From: Isoetes taiwanensis
Lineage: Eukaryota; Streptophyta; Lycopodiopsida; Isoetales; Isoetaceae
Length of the DNA: 64,000 bases
Assembly (NCBI GenBank): GCA_021234155.1
Contig: JAJEKV010000097.1
Span: forward strand, 3,040,074 to 3,104,073
Reading direction: 5' to 3'
Shown: in pieces, positions 32,590 through 45,800 of the stretch
Layout of the letters: the number at the start of each line of letters is the position of its first letter
Numbering within the stretch: position 1 is the stretch's first letter
The notes under the pieces: generated by a model
The model's database searches: none
What the model was told of the DNA's origin: nothing
What the model saw: only the letters and a program-made list of their open reading frames with translations
Made by a program: the position numbers and the translations under genes

Positions 32590-33060
32590 TTACTAGAAAA
32601 ACAACATGGACCTAACGTCGGAAGGAATTTGAACGTGAAAGTGAGACGTAAAGCTTTGAGAAAGTTACATGGCGACTTTGCGCAAGAATGTTACCCCAAC
32701 AATTGCCACAAATAGTCCAATTAGACCCAAAGTGGACCTAGTCTTCCTAGAGGCTGGGGTGGTGTGCATGAAATGAATGCCGCCGATGTATGTACCATAA
32801 ACATGTTTCGAATGATTAGTTAACTTTATATCTTGATGTTACTTTTTTTTTGCAGTTGTACTTGACAGAGCGGTTATATTGCAATTGTTCGATGTGCAAA
32901 GGACAAATAAAACGGATGAGAAAGACTGTCCTCGACCATGTTGAGAAATATGGTGAATGCCCGACAAATCCAAAGGTTTCGGACGACATGTGGGGTATTC
33001 CAACGAGGTATAATACACTAATCTTATGAACGATAATCAACTACTCTCATGTACTTGAAT
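32590..33060 (+). pseudogene. TNP2 N-terminal transposon-associated domain remnant
   Basis: An exon-like segment at about 32,856-33,008, preceded by a TTTTTTTTGCAG acceptor and followed by AG-GTATAA, reads LYLTERLYCNCSMCKGQIKR then RMRKTVLDHVEKYGECPTN. CxxC followed by a helix with H fits the small zinc-binding transposase-associated domain that precedes TNP2 in plant CACTA proteins. A further exon-like frame (33,148-33,360, MLSLEVDDVDTMNAFIENP) follows after another intron. Confidence 0.5.
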
Positions 33061-33389
33061 CGATGTCTTAACTTAGTTTGCTTGTATTTTGTTAGGAAGA
33101 AATTGAGAATGAAGTGAGCTCAAGCAAAGTATATAGATTTTGGGGTTATGTTGTCATTGGAAGTAGATGATGTTGATACTATGAATGCGTTCATAGAAAA
33201 CCCTACAAAAAGAAAGCCATCAACTTCCTCAAAGAGTATCCCATTACGTGATAGAACTCGTCGTGCAATGGCCGTTGCCAAGATTGGAGGGAATGACAAT
33301 GTTCATCAAAATTGGAATGTACTAGATCATGTCAAGAAAATAATCTTCCACCTTCACTAGTCCATTTGGTCCAGCCCTTTACAGATAAA

Positions 33390-33960
33390 GATCGTAAGAA
33401 ATTCAATGCATGGCCTAGAGGCAAGCCAATTATTTATGGGGAGCAATTTACATATTGGGGTAGGCAGTACATGATTAAAAATAGTCGGGTCCCCCGGTGC
33501 TGGCCCAGGATTATATATTATGACTAGTGTGAAAGTCAAAGATGGTAATGATCGTTCCTTTAATGCCATATGTAGGTCCCGAATATAACTCGCATTAATT
33601 TGGCATAAATTGAGTAAGCATCAGTGGGCGATGCTCATCTATGGCCTAAATTCAAATGCACTAACAATATCCAAGCCCGGTGACTACATAAAGCTTCACA
33701 TATATTGATGGTCGATCCCCGGTTGCATGGAAACCTTGTTGCTTTTATTAATAGCTCTATCGAGAATCCTCGGCTACCAATTGTGAATTTGTCGAGGCAA
33801 ACAAAGACCAAGAAGATTTTTTAGCCGTAAAATTGATCGGGAGATATATCATGGTTTATGCTATAAAAACTTTGTGTAAAATTTTGTGAATATGAAACCA
33901 ATACAGGAGGTCCTTTGATGATGTACTCAAATTACTCATATAATTTTTGTCGGAATGCAC
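33390..33960 (+). pseudogene. SET-domain-like fragment
   Basis: In alternating frames the sequence reads GSPGAGPGLYIMTSVKVKDG (about 33,486-33,545), like the SET opening GxGxGL.....ikkG, and then VDPRLHGNLVAFINSS-IENP (about 33,712-33,770), like the conserved GNxxRFINHS/NxS segment of SET methyltransferases. The expected substrate-binding NHSC core is only partly matched, and the closing Y residues were not clearly found. It lies between the TNP2 N-terminal piece and the TNP2 core, so it could be element-specific or captured. Confidence 0.4.
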
Positions 33961-34740
33961 CATTTTTCTTCTTCTTCTTGAATTCTTCTTCTTCTTCTCT
34001 TGGAATGAGATTGCACATATTGAAGATAAATGTGTATTATATCTTCAATATATGCTTTGATTATGACATAAATTTTTATATTTCGATTCGTTATTAAATG
34101 CTTAAAATTTAACAAACACGGGCTCTCAATGTATGTATCAATCACGCATATATTTCGTTTAACCGACGTGCGGTGGTAGGCAAGTGGATATAAGACCACA
34201 TCCAAGCCGCATCAATTGGCGACATCAAAAGTCATTGCGGATAGCGTAATTAGAATACATTGAGCGGTATGGTACAAACATGGGCACAACGATAATGAAG
34301 AGTACAATGATGAAGATGAACAGAATACGATGATGAAGATGATGACAATGCCCCTATGGACGACTTTCATGGAAGTTGAAGAACCCATAGCCGACATGTT
34401 AGATGCATTTGGCCCAATCTTCGATAAATCCACCTAGATGACGATATAAATACTCCTAACGATGGTCATGAAGATCACGTTTTTATTGGAGGAGGCGATA
34501 AAGCATTATATCCAGTGCAAGCATATCTAGATTGACGACATCTTTATTGATATTAAACCTTCAAGCCAAATTCAAATGGAACAATGCCGTTGTTACGGCT
34601 TTGTTAGAGTAAGTACAATTGCAATCACTTGACTTATTGAATTTGTAGTTGAATGTATAACGTAAAGGTCCTGCTTTTATACGTGTTATTGCAAGAGAAA
34701 ATACTCCCACAAGGGAACACTATGCCCAAAAGTCGACTGA
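33960..34740 (+). other. Decayed transposon interior, with TTC microsatellite
   Basis: Holds a short (TTC)n run at about 33,966-34,000, and acidic DDEHGHNDNEEYNDEDE-type text at 34,280-34,370 reminiscent of the acidic region before the TNP2 core. No intact frame. Confidence 0.4.
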
Positions 34741-37480
34741 AATAAAAAAATATATTGGCAGCCTACCGGGTTTAGGCTACCATAAGATTCACGCTTGTCC
34801 AAATGATTGCATGGTATATTATCCGGATGACATCTACAAGAACACAGAAACATGCCCTAAATGTGGTGCCTCTAGGTACAATGCAGATGCCAAGGGAAAG
34901 ACCGGCCCCGATGAAGGTGGTTCGCTACTTTCCATTGATCCCTCGCGATAAGGCTATTGTTTCGATGTGAATCTCTAGCTTCGCCATGGGTTGGTGTGCC
35001 GCTAATGCGCCGAAAGTGACAATGTACTTCGCGTGGTTAGTGACCGCAAGCAATGGAAGCATATTGATGAAACATGGCCGAATTTGGAAGAGAGCCACGA
35101 AATCTCGATTAGGGTTGGCAACGGATGGTGTTAATCCTTATGGACGTCAATCAGCCGCGTGGTCAACTTGGCCAGTAGTGTTGATCAACTATAATTTACC
35201 ACCGTGGTTACTCATGAAGACTAGCCATTTAATGGTAGTACTATTAGTTCCAGGACCGAAGAAGCCGGAAAGTCTAGATCCATATCTGAAAATAGTTATT
35301 GATGAGCTTTTGACATTGTGGAGTGAAGGTATTGAAGTTTACGATGTCTCAAGAGAACTTCGTCTTCGAATCTAAGATTTACCTTGAGAGCAATCTTAAT
35401 GTGGACAACGTTTATTGGCCTGGTTTGTATGAACTCTCGACTCCAAGTGTCCGGATATGCGGCATGTCACTTGTGTGGGTTTGAACAGCTTGAACTCTCG
35501 CCGGCCAACGGCATTGCACAAAAAATGTCTATGCAAACTTCAAGAGATATCCGCCAATGGAAAATCGACTTTCGTCACGTGAGGTCCAAGAGAAAACATT
35601 GTAATCAAGAGCCTCCCAAAAGGTTGACAATGAGAGATTGGGGTAACATGTGGGATGCCACCAAGGAAATAAGGTTAAGGGAATGAAGTGGAAAGCATCC
35701 TTCTTCCTTCTACCCTATTGACGTAATTGAAGATCCATCATCTTCTTTGATCCCATGCACATCTTTAAAAACGTTTTGGCGCCTATTTGGAAGCATGTCA
35801 CCGGACGAAGGACACGATGCAAAGACGAGAAGATCTACAAGAAGTTGGATCAAAATCTAAAGCATGGTTAAATGTCAAGAAGGAATAAGGCCACAAGTGG
35901 ATTGGATCGCTCTAGAAAATGTATGAAACCCGCTCGAGAAGCTTTATCAAGGCAATAAAGACTGGACAGGATATATGCATTCGCTATGTAATTGTTTCTC
36001 TAACGTAAGGGGAGTTAACGGGTTGAAATCTCATGATTGGCATAAGATATTGCAGTTTGTTATGCCTATTGTTCTCGAGGGTCGCTCTCGCCGACGGTCC
36101 ACTACATGCAATATGTCTCCTATCGAAGTTTTTCGTGTTCAGATGCGGATTTAGAAAACACTCGATGTGAACTCTCACTTAACTTTTTCTTTCTTAAATC
36201 ATATTTAGATGGATTACAAGGAAGGAGATACCGACAAATGAAATTACGCGGACATGCTTAACTAAGGTCGTTGAGGCATGTTGTATGCTAGAGAAAGAAT
36301 TCCCAACAAGTTTTTACGGACATACAAACTCACTTACTAGTGCATTTAGTGGACGGTAGAGCTTGCAGCACAACAAATCCTAGATGGATGTTTTTATAGA
36401 ACGCCTCGAAGGTCCTCAAGGACTTCAGACAGAAGGCAAGGCCGAGGGGTTGCATGGCCGAGGGTTGGTTAGCACGAGAGTCATTATTCTATGTCACCGA
36501 AGTTCTTGGCCGATCTACACCCCAATGCTCCACGATTATGGACCGATGAAGACACTCCAACTATAGTTGGAGAAGTTCCCAAGGAAGACCACGTAAGAAA
36601 TTGTTCACACTAGAAGAACAAAGCAAAAGTCAATAAGTTTTCATCTACAACTCCACCCCATGGAGAAATGGATAAAAAATACGAGGAAGAAAAAAATAAA
36701 GAGAGATGAGGAGAGAAGACGCTTATCGACAAAAGAATCGCGAAACAACCACTTCCGTGATCATCTAGGGGTCCCGCCAAGTGAGATAAACAATAAATGG
36801 CTGCTCGAACAACTAGAGATGGCAAGGCAACGCGTTTAACATGTTTCTAGCGAAGAATTTGCATATGCTAAAGGCGTGTCACTATTTGTAAGTGCAACTT
36901 AATAGCATATAATTCACGAAGTTTCGTTTCGTTATTTTGAACATTTGTTCCTTTACTTTGTAGTATAATTCATATGCATCAATATGGTCTTCGGGTGCTC
37001 ACTTTCGACGACAAAGTGTGGATCATGGCAAACGCACTTATGATTGTGGTATATCAGCAAAGTTTAGTACGCTTTTGCCGACCGGTAGTGCGCACTCCAA
37101 ACCCAATCGAGGCAATGTTGGAATGGATTGGTACTATAAAGACTATCATGGAGGTTGATGTCGGTAGTGCATTCAAAACAATGTTGTTTGATGCCTAATG
37201 GTTTGATCTTGTGTGTACGGGTGCTCATGCCACGATACGCAAAGATCCGAAAGTGGCCTGTATTCACTAGATTCAACTCGCTTCCAGATCGCGGGTCAAG
37301 ACACACTCGTGAGGGTTGAGCAATGTGAACAAGTATGTTTACTTGGATGCAATAAAATTTATATATGTCATTAACAAAGGAACTAATGTAATAGAGGTTT
37401 TGTAGGTCACCTTCGCTCCAGATCCTTTGCAAGATCGGTGGTGGTTCAGAGTTCCATGTAAGGCTCGCCCCCCCGAGATA
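34740..37480 (+). pseudogene. CACTA TNP2 transposase core, decayed
   Basis: Readable in pieces. GLGYHKIHACPNDCMVYY then TETCPKCGASRYNADAK (34,766-34,893) is the TNP2 cysteine cluster. LGLATDGVNPYGRQSAAWST, then WPVVLINYNLPPWLLMK, LLVPGPKKPESLDPYLK and LIDELLTLWSEGIEVYD-like residues (35,105-35,345) are the TNP2 catalytic-domain core; the D in ATDG is conserved. FDPMHIFKNV-like text (about 35,740-35,775) and GLKSHDWHKILQFVMP (36,020-36,065) follow, then a C-terminal DUF4218-like part (CMLEKEFPTSFYGH, WMDVFIERL) at 36,275-36,600, and NVGMDWYYKDYHG and DWFDL-like text to about 37,200. The protein would cut and move CACTA elements; this copy is inactive. Confidence 0.85.
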
Positions 37481-37929
37481 TTTGAAGGTGAAGAAGAGAT
37501 GGCGGCCTAATAGGGAGGTTGGGGGTTGGGGGGCAGACTATTGTCATGATAGAAGACTACCATCGATTGAACCTTCATTACTTTATTATGATTATTATAT
37601 TTTCTTCCCACATATGAATAAGAAAATACTTTTGGCATTGTGTAATTTAGGCAACATTAGTATTGCAACTTCGGTTATCATAGACATTTATGCCAAGTTA
37701 ATTGGCATCCTAGTATAGACCTATGGCTTGCAAGCCGTCATCGTAAGGCAGTTCTACATACGCTTGAGTACACGCTTTATGTTTAATTAATCATAAAATG
37801 TGAAGATTCCCTTCAAAATGCAAGATTCATATACAAAAATCATATATGTATTCCCTTCAAAATACAAAATTCATATAAAACCCATACACAATTCAAATAC
37901 ACAAAACAAAGTGGATGCGGTGCACATCT

Positions 37930-38545
37930 AGTGGTATATATCAAAGATCCGGCAGGATCCACTTCCTTGCAGTTCGAAGGTGCTCGGACGGTGATTTCCT
38001 CCACCCCCTCACGTAACAAGCCTCCCCAAGCATGGAATCCAAGCCCTCCGGGCGCAGGTGTCCGCTTTCCCCAAGGAATTCATGTAACGAAAGCACTTCC
38101 CCGCGATGCCCCCGTTGGTCTGGTGCAACTTTTGAAAGTAGGGCTTCAAAGAAATGTTTCCCTTCCCAAAGGCCCCTATCCTCTAGCATACGGGCCAAGC
38201 ACAACGAGCTCACCATGCATTTCTTTCGTGCACTCGAGCCTCAGATTGAGGGAAGGTTCCGCCTCCCAAGAATGCGAAGCAAGGTCTTTCTTGCCCCTAT
38301 CACGCAGCCTTTGTCATGGCTTGCTTGAACTCCCGCCTTTCTTGGGTTAGGTTCGCTCTCTAGCCACTCGTGATCGAGGCGCTCGTGTGCTCCAAAGAAA
38401 GCCGCACGGCCTCTCGTGCGGCATCAAGCTGGCATGCATCGAGAAGCGCCATGGCAGATGTAGGTGAGGAGCTCCGATTTTAAGGAGGAGGAGGAGGAAG
38501 CCGGAGGGCGCAGGAGCGAGAGGGACGGAGGGGCGGAGAAGCCGG
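37930..38545 (-). other. Minus-strand coding-like stretch, unknown
   Basis: From 38,452 leftward the minus strand reads MALLDACQLDAAREAVRLSL then EHTSASITSG and a stop. A second open stretch (about 38,330-37,945) includes LTQERREFKQAMTKA and LARMLEDRGLWEGKHFFEAL. Codon use is GC-rich, and upstream of the ATG lies a purine-rich GGAGGAGGAGGA leader. It may be a captured gene or the element's second protein. No family recognised. Confidence 0.3.
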
Positions 38546-38597
38546 AGGACTAATAGGGCAATATATATGGCATCTCAAAGATACCTAAAACAAAACA

Positions 38598-38705
38598 AAT
38601 TTTCAGACGACGCCGTTATAGCCGAGAACGCCGTTATAGACGCCGTTAAACGACCTTTAAACGCCGTTAAACGACGCCTATACGCCTTTAAAACGACGCT
38701 CTCGT
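38598..38705 (+). repeat. Internal block of subterminal-type repeats
   Basis: GACGCCGTTAT, GACGCCGTTAAACGACC, AACGCCGTTAAACGACGCC and AAAACGACGC occur in about 100 bp, as at the element ends. Confidence 0.65.
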
Positions 38706-38839
38706 TCTTTAAAAGTCATCGGGCCATTTTTCATTTTTCCCATTTCTTTTTATGATTTGAGTATTAAGTAATCCATCCTCGGATCCTAGTTTTTCATTGC
38801 GCTTATTGTGAGAGTTTTTTCTTTATTGCTTTTGGGATA

Positions 38840-39450
38840 CATGGCCATGGAAGGTATGCTTCGACGCTTGAACCGTGATTCAGAGGAGATGAGGATTCAA
38901 GAGCAGAGATATGGAACCCGTCTTCACAAGTAAGGCTACACTCAGAAGTTTATACACTTTATTGTATTTTATCTATTTTCTAATCTATAGCTTGGTGTAG
39001 GAGCCGCCGAGGGCATGAGAAGGAAGGGAATCCTCCGTGGACCCCCCTCCTCCACTCAAGATGAGGACTATGAAACAACGATCCATCGGATGAAAGTGTT
39101 AAAGAAGTATGTGATTGGTGAGAAGGCATCGACCAAATTGCTAGGAACCAAAGCTGAGTCTGCCTAGCATGATGAGGGTGCTTCTTGAAAAGATGGTCGT
39201 GGTTTGAAGCACCACAGAGAAAACAAAGATTAACATGATACTAGCGCCGACATGTGCATGGCTGATGCCGCACATACTTGACATGGAGCTATGGTTCAAA
39301 GGGGATGGACAAGTGGAGGACTTCACGATAGAAACCATAAGCCAAGCTCGTGAGGAGTATGTGAATTGTTCAAGTGATCTTTTGTTCAATAAACCTATGT
39401 TTTGTACATTGTTATATTTTCTCTTGGGTACAATCTAGCATTGATACATA
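38840..39450 (+). other. Exon-like frames of an unknown element gene
   Basis: ATG near 38,840 starts MAMEGMLRRLNRDSEEMRIQ, running to a GT donor (CACAAGTAAGG) near 38,928. About 39,000-39,165 reads GMRRKGILRGPPSSTQDEDY then ETTIHRMKVLKKYVIGEKAS. About 39,235-39,380 reads MILAPTCAWLMPHILDMELW then FKGDGQVEDFTIETISQARE. Might be the second CACTA protein (TNP1-like). No domain recognised. Confidence 0.35.
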
Positions 39451-39816
39451 TGCATGAACATGATCCAAGGATTCTTGAAGATATTTTGCATTCTTTTCTC
39501 GTTGGATATCGCCTTCTTCGCCTCGATTTGCCATTTCGAGCCCTCGAGGTTTTCGCGACATTTCGACTTGGACTGGTAGAACCAATTTTCTCGAGATTAT
39601 TTGTGGTTTGACTCTCCCCGTAGCTCTTACAAATGGGACACTTCCATGTTCTAAATCTTTCAAATGCACATTCTTAGAAGTTTAGATGGACAAATCAGCT
39701 TGGATTTTTTCTCCAACCCGACCGATAGAAGCAGCCACTAAATTTATGTTTCTTTGTGGCTTGAAGTCAACCGTGATCTTCCAAATCTTCCAAATCAGCT
39801 CAGGTTGCCTCAAGAA

Positions 39817-42800
39817 CGGGCTGCCCCGACGGTTCTAATGCTAACCCTTTGACCTAGACCTTCTCCAAAAATTCAAAATTGGGCCGTAGGCCGAGATGAA
39901 TTAGGGATCCAAACCGGCAAAAAATCAGAATTTATTTTCGCGGCAATGCATTAATTATGAATTTAATCGTGGTGTTGCCATCGCAAAGCGCCCGACTTCT
40001 AATTGCCACATCGGAGGAGGACAGTCCAAACTCCGTTCCGCCGGGCCCCTTGCTATGCGCTTGGGCCGCAGCCTTCTCGCCACGCTCCAACCGCAACAGA
40101 CTAGGATCTCGCCCCCAAAACGTAAACCCTTCTAGAGCCCGGCAACTCACTGTGGTTTACGTTTCGGGAGGCCCTCTCCTTGTCGATTCGCCGGGACCTA
40201 GCGACGTGTCTTGAAGTGGAGTTGGGGTGTTGACGCTTGAGCGCGGACTCCTAAAATCCTCCCGAGGCTGCTTTCCCCAAATTTCCTCTCCCTAAGGCCC
40301 CGGGAAGAACGGGCAACCTCCCCCTCTCCGGAACCACGATTTGGCTCGCCAATGGACTCTTAACGTTGACATTGCTCGAAACCAAGTTCCGCGGGCTAAA
40401 AGACCGTGACTCGGCCCCCAAAACGTAAACCCTTCTAGAGCCCCGCAACCCACGTGGTTTACGCTTTCGGAGGCCCTCTCCTTGTCGATTCGCCGGACTT
40501 TGCGCCATGTCTTGAAGTGGAGTTGGGGTGTTGACGCCAGAGCCGGACACTAAAAATCCTCCGAAGCTGCTTGCCCCCAATTTCCTCTCCCCAAGGCCCC
40601 GGGAAGGACTCCGCAACCTCCCTCACGGAACCGCGATTTGGCTCGCCAATGGACTCGTAATGCCGACATTGCCCTCGGGATCAAGTTCCGGGGCCGTAAG
40701 ACCGTGACTCGCCCCCAAAACGTAAACCCTTCTAGAGCCCGCAACCCACAGGTGGTTTACGCCGGAGGCCCTCTCCTTGTCGATTCGGCCGACTTTGCGC
40801 CATGTCTTGAAGTGGAGTTGGGGTGTTGACGCCGAGAGCGGACACTAAAAATCCTCCTAAGCCGCTTTGCCCCCGATTTCCTCTCCCCAAGGCCCCGGGA
40901 AGGACGGGCAACCTCCCTCACCGGAACCGCGATTTGGCTCGCCAATGGACTCGAATGCCGACATTGCCCCCGGGATCAAGTTCCGCGGGCTGAAGGGGAC
41001 TTCGGCCCCTCGCCCCCAAAACGTAAACCCTTCTAGAGCCCGGCAACCCACGTGGTTTACGCTTCGAGGCCCTCTCCTTGTCGATTCGCCGGACCTTGCG
41101 CCCGTGTCTTGAAGTGGAGTTGGGGTGTTGACGCCAGAGCGCGGACCCTAAAATCCCTCCCGAGGCTGCTTGCCCCAAATTTCCTCTCCCCAAGGCCCTG
41201 GGGACGGACGGGCGACCTCCGCCTCCTCGAATCGCTGACCGACCGCCAATGGACTCTTAACGCCGACATTGCCCCTCGGGGACCAAGTTCCGCGGGCCGT
41301 AAGACCACCCAACTCCAAGAAGCGCCAAAGTAGCTCACTTCCATCACACTCGTAGTCAATTGGCCTAGGATGTGCATGCGGGATACCGCCGTGGAGGGGG
41401 CGGAGTGTTTCCTTCTTTCGCAAAACCGACCGTGTAACTTGCTCCCTAGGGTAATTTCGCCATTCCGGACGATTTGGTGGTCTATTTGCCATTCCGGAGC
41501 ATCCCTGCGTCCGAACGACAAAACAGTGCGGTTTCTACAAGGCCGACATCAGACGCTTCCCGGTTTGACAAGTTCTCCTGACCGACTGGAATCTTTTGAC
41601 CTTCCCAAGAAGGGCCCCTCGAACGGAGGATCCAACGGCCGGATAGGGGAACCGGCCCGGGAGGGTGGTCATTAGCGCAGCCCCGGGGGCGCCGCTGCCA
41701 GAAGGGCTGCCCGGGAACTTTTTGATCCCGCCTCCACGGGTCCGGACTCTCCCTCTTGTGAGGGATCCCCGCAAGGTCCCCGCCTCGCTTGACTTGGGAA
41801 GGGTGCCAGCCGCTGCTCCCCCGCAACGGGCTGCCCCACCGCTCTAATGCTAACCCTTTGACCTAGACCTTCTCCAAAAATTCAAAATTGGGCCGCAGGC
41901 CGGAGATGAATTAGGGATCCTACTGGCAAAAACCGAATTTATTTTCGCGGCAATGCATTAATTGCGAATTTACTTAATGTCTTGCCATCGCAAAAAGCCC
42001 CTCGACTTCTACTTTGCCACATCGGAGGAGGAAAGGCCCAAACTCCGGCCCGCCGGGCCTCTTGCTCCGTATTTCTGGCTTGCTTCGCCGTGTCCCAGTG
42101 CAACAGACAGACTGCCCCCAAAACGCAAAACCCTTCTAGAGCCTCGGCAACCCACGTGGTTTTACGCTTTCGAGGCCCTCCTTGTCGATTCGCCGGACCT
42201 TTGCGCCGCGGTCTTGAAGTGGGGTTGGGGTGTTGACGCCAGAGCGGACCCTAAAATCTCCCGAGGTCGCTTGCCCCAAATTTCTCTCCCCAAGGCCTGG
42301 GGGATTTTTGGGCGACCTCGGGCTCCGAATCGCGACCGACCGCCAATGGACTCCTAACGCCGACATTGCCCGGGGACCAAGTTCCGCGGGCCGTAAGACC
42401 ACCCAACTCCAAGAAGCCCAAAGTAGCTCACTTCCATCACACTCGAGTCAATTGGCCTAGGATGTGCATGCTGGATACCGCCGTGGAGGGGCGGAGTGTT
42501 TTCTTCTTTCGCAAAACCGACCGCGGTAACTTGCTCCCTAGGGTAATTTCGCCATTCCTGACGATTTGGGTGGTCTATTTGCCATTCCGAGCATCCTGCG
42601 TGCCCGAACGACAAAACAAAGGCGGTTTCTACAAGGCCGACATCGTGACGCCTCCGCCGGGTTTGACAAGTTCTCCCGGACCGATCTGGAATCTTTTGAC
42701 CTTCCCCAAGAGGGGCCCCCGAACGGAGGATCCAACGGCCGGATAGGGGAACCGGCCCGGGAGGGTGGTCATTAGCGCAGCCCCGGGGAGCGCCGCCAGA

Positions 42801-45800
42801 AGGGGCTGCCTCGAACTTTTTGGATCCCCGCCTCCCCGGGTCCTGACTCTCCTTCTTGTGAGGGATCCCCGCAAGGTCCCGCCTCGTTTGACTTGGGGAA
42901 GGGTGCCACTCGGTTGCCCCGCGCGGGCTGCCCCGACCGCTCTAATGCTAACCCTTTGACCTAGACCTTCTCCTAAAAATTCAAAATTGGGCCGTGTGCT
43001 GGAGATGAATTAGGGATCCTACCGCAAAAACCGAATTTATTTTCGTGCAATGCATTAATTGCGAATTTACTTAATGTCTTGCCATCGCAGTGCTCCGACT
43101 TCTACTTGCCACATCGGGAGGAGGAAAGGCCCAAACTCCCGCCCGCCGGCCTCCCCTTGCTCCAGATTCTACTGCCGCTTGCCAGGTCCCGTGCAACAGA
43201 TCAGACTCGCCCCCAAAACGTGAAAACCCTTCTAGAGCCCCGCAACCCGCTGTGGTTTACGCCGCCGAGGCCCTCTCCTTGTCGATTCGCCGACCTTGGC
43301 GCCGAGGTCTTGAAGTGGGGTTGGGGTGTTGACGCCGAGCGCTGACCCTAAAATCCTCCTCCGAGGTCGCTTGCCCCAAATTTCCTCTCCCCAAGGCCCC
43401 GGGACGGACGGGCGACCTCCGCCTCCGAATCGCGACCGACTCGCCAATGGACTCGGAACGCCGACATTGCCCCTGGGACCAAGTTCCGCGGGCCGTAAGA
43501 CCACCCAACTCCAAGAAGCCAAAGTAGCTCACTTCCATCACACTCGTAGTCAATTGGCCTAGGATGTGCATGGATACCGCCGTGGAGGGCGGAGTGTTTC
43601 CTTCTTTCGCAAAACCGACCGCGGTAACTTGCTCCCTAGGGTAATTTCGCCATTCCCGACGATTTGGTAGGGTCTATTTGCCATTCCTCGAGCATCCTGC
43701 GTCTCTAACGACAAAACAAAGGCGGTTTCTACAAGGCCGACATCGTGACGCTTCGCGGGTTTGACAAGTTCTCCGGACCGATCCGAATCTTTTGACCTTC
43801 CCCAAGAGGGGCCCTCGAACGGAGGATCCAACGGCCGGATAGGGGAACCGGCCCGGAGGGTGGTCATTAGCTGCAGCCCCGGGGAGCCGCCAGAAGGGTC
43901 TGCCTCGAACTTTTTTTTGATCCCGCCCCGGGTCCTGGACTCTCCCTCTTGTGAGGGATCCCCGCAAGGTCCCCGCCTCGCTTGACTTGGGGAAGGGTGC
44001 CAGCTCGGTTGCCCCCGCACGGGCTGCCCCGACCGCTCTAATGCTAACCCTTTGACCTAGACCTTCTCCTAAAAATTCAAAATTGGGCCGTGGCCGGAGA
44101 TGAATTAGGGATCCCTACGGGCAAAACCGAATTTATTTTCGTGCAATGCATTAATTGCGAATTTATTTAATGTCTTGCCATCAGAAAAGCGCTCGACTTC
44201 TACTTGCCACATCGGGAGGAGGAAAGGCCCAAACTCCGCCCCGCCGGGCCCCTTGCTCCGTATTCTCGGGCTGCCGCCGCCAGGTCCCAGTGCAACAGAT
44301 GCCTGTGACTCGCCCCCAAAACGTAAACCCTTCTAGAGCCCGGCAACCCACTGTGGTTTACGCCGGGAGGCCCTCTCCTTGTCGATTCGGGCCGACCTTG
44401 CGCCGTGTCTTGAAGTGGGGTTGGGGTGTTGACGCCAGAGCGGGACCCTAAAATCCTCCCGAGGCCGCTTGCCCCAAATTTCATCTCCCCAAGGCCCCGG
44501 GGACGGACGGGCGACCTCCGCCTCCAGGAATCGCGATCCGACTCGCCAATGGACTCCTAACGCCGACATTGCCTCGGGGACCAAGTTCCGCGGGCCGTAA
44601 GACCACCCTAACTCCAAGAAGCGCCAAAGTAGCTCACTTCCATCACACTCGTAGTCAATTGGCCTAGGATGTGCATGGGATACCGCCGTGGAGGGCGCGG
44701 AGTGTTTCCTTCTTCAAAACCGACCGCGGTAACTTGCTCCCTAGGGTAATTTTCGCCATTCCTGACGATTTGGCGTGGTCTATTTGCCATTCGAGCATCC
44801 ATCCCGTGCCCGAACGACAAAACAAGGCGGTTTCTACAAGGCCGACATCAGACGCCCGGGTTTGACAAGTTCTCCGGACCGATCTGGAATCTTTTGGACC
44901 TTCCCCAAGAGGGGCCCCCGAACGGAGGATCCAACGGCCGGATAGGGGAACCGCCCGGAGGGTGGTCATTAGCGCAGCCCCGGGGAGCGCCGCCAGAAGG
45001 GCTGCCTCGGGAACTTTTTTTTTTTTTGATCCCGCCCCCCGGGTCTGGGACTCTCCCCTCTTGTGAGGGATCCCCGCAAGGTCCCCGGCCTCGCTTTGAC
45101 TTGGGGAAGGGTGCCAGCTCGGTTGCCCCGCAACGGGCTGCCCCGACCGCTCTAATGCTAACCCTTTGACCTAGACCTTCTCCTAAAAATTCAAAATTGG
45201 GCCGCAGGCCGGAGATGAATTAGGGATCCTACCGGCAAAAACCGAATTTATTTTCGGCAATGCATTAATTGCGAATTTATTTAATGTCTTGCCATCGCAA
45301 AGCTCGACTTCTACTTGCCACATCGGGAGGAGGAAAGGCCCAAACTCCGCCCGTCGGGTTCCCTTGCTCGTATTCTCGGCTGCCGCCTCGGCCGTGTCCC
45401 AAGTGCAACAGACCGGGACTCGCCCCCCAAAACGTAAACCCTTCTAGAGCCCTAGCAACCCACGTGGTTTACGCCGAGGCCCCTCCTTGTCGATTCGGCG
45501 GGACCTTGGCGCGGTCTTGAAGTGGGTTGGGGTGTTGACGCTTGAGCTGACCCTAAAATCCTCCGAGGCTGCTTGCCCCAAATTTCCTCTCCCAAGGCCC
45601 TGGGGACGGACGGGCGACCTCCGCCTCCGAATCGCTGATCCGACCGCCAATGGACTTAACGCCGACATTGCCCGGGGACCAAGTTCCGCGGGCCGTAAGA
45701 CCACCAACTCCAAGAAGCCAAAGTAGCTCACTTCCATCACACTCGTAGTCAATTGGCCTAGGATGTGCATGCGGGATACCGGCCGTGGAGGGCGGAGTGT

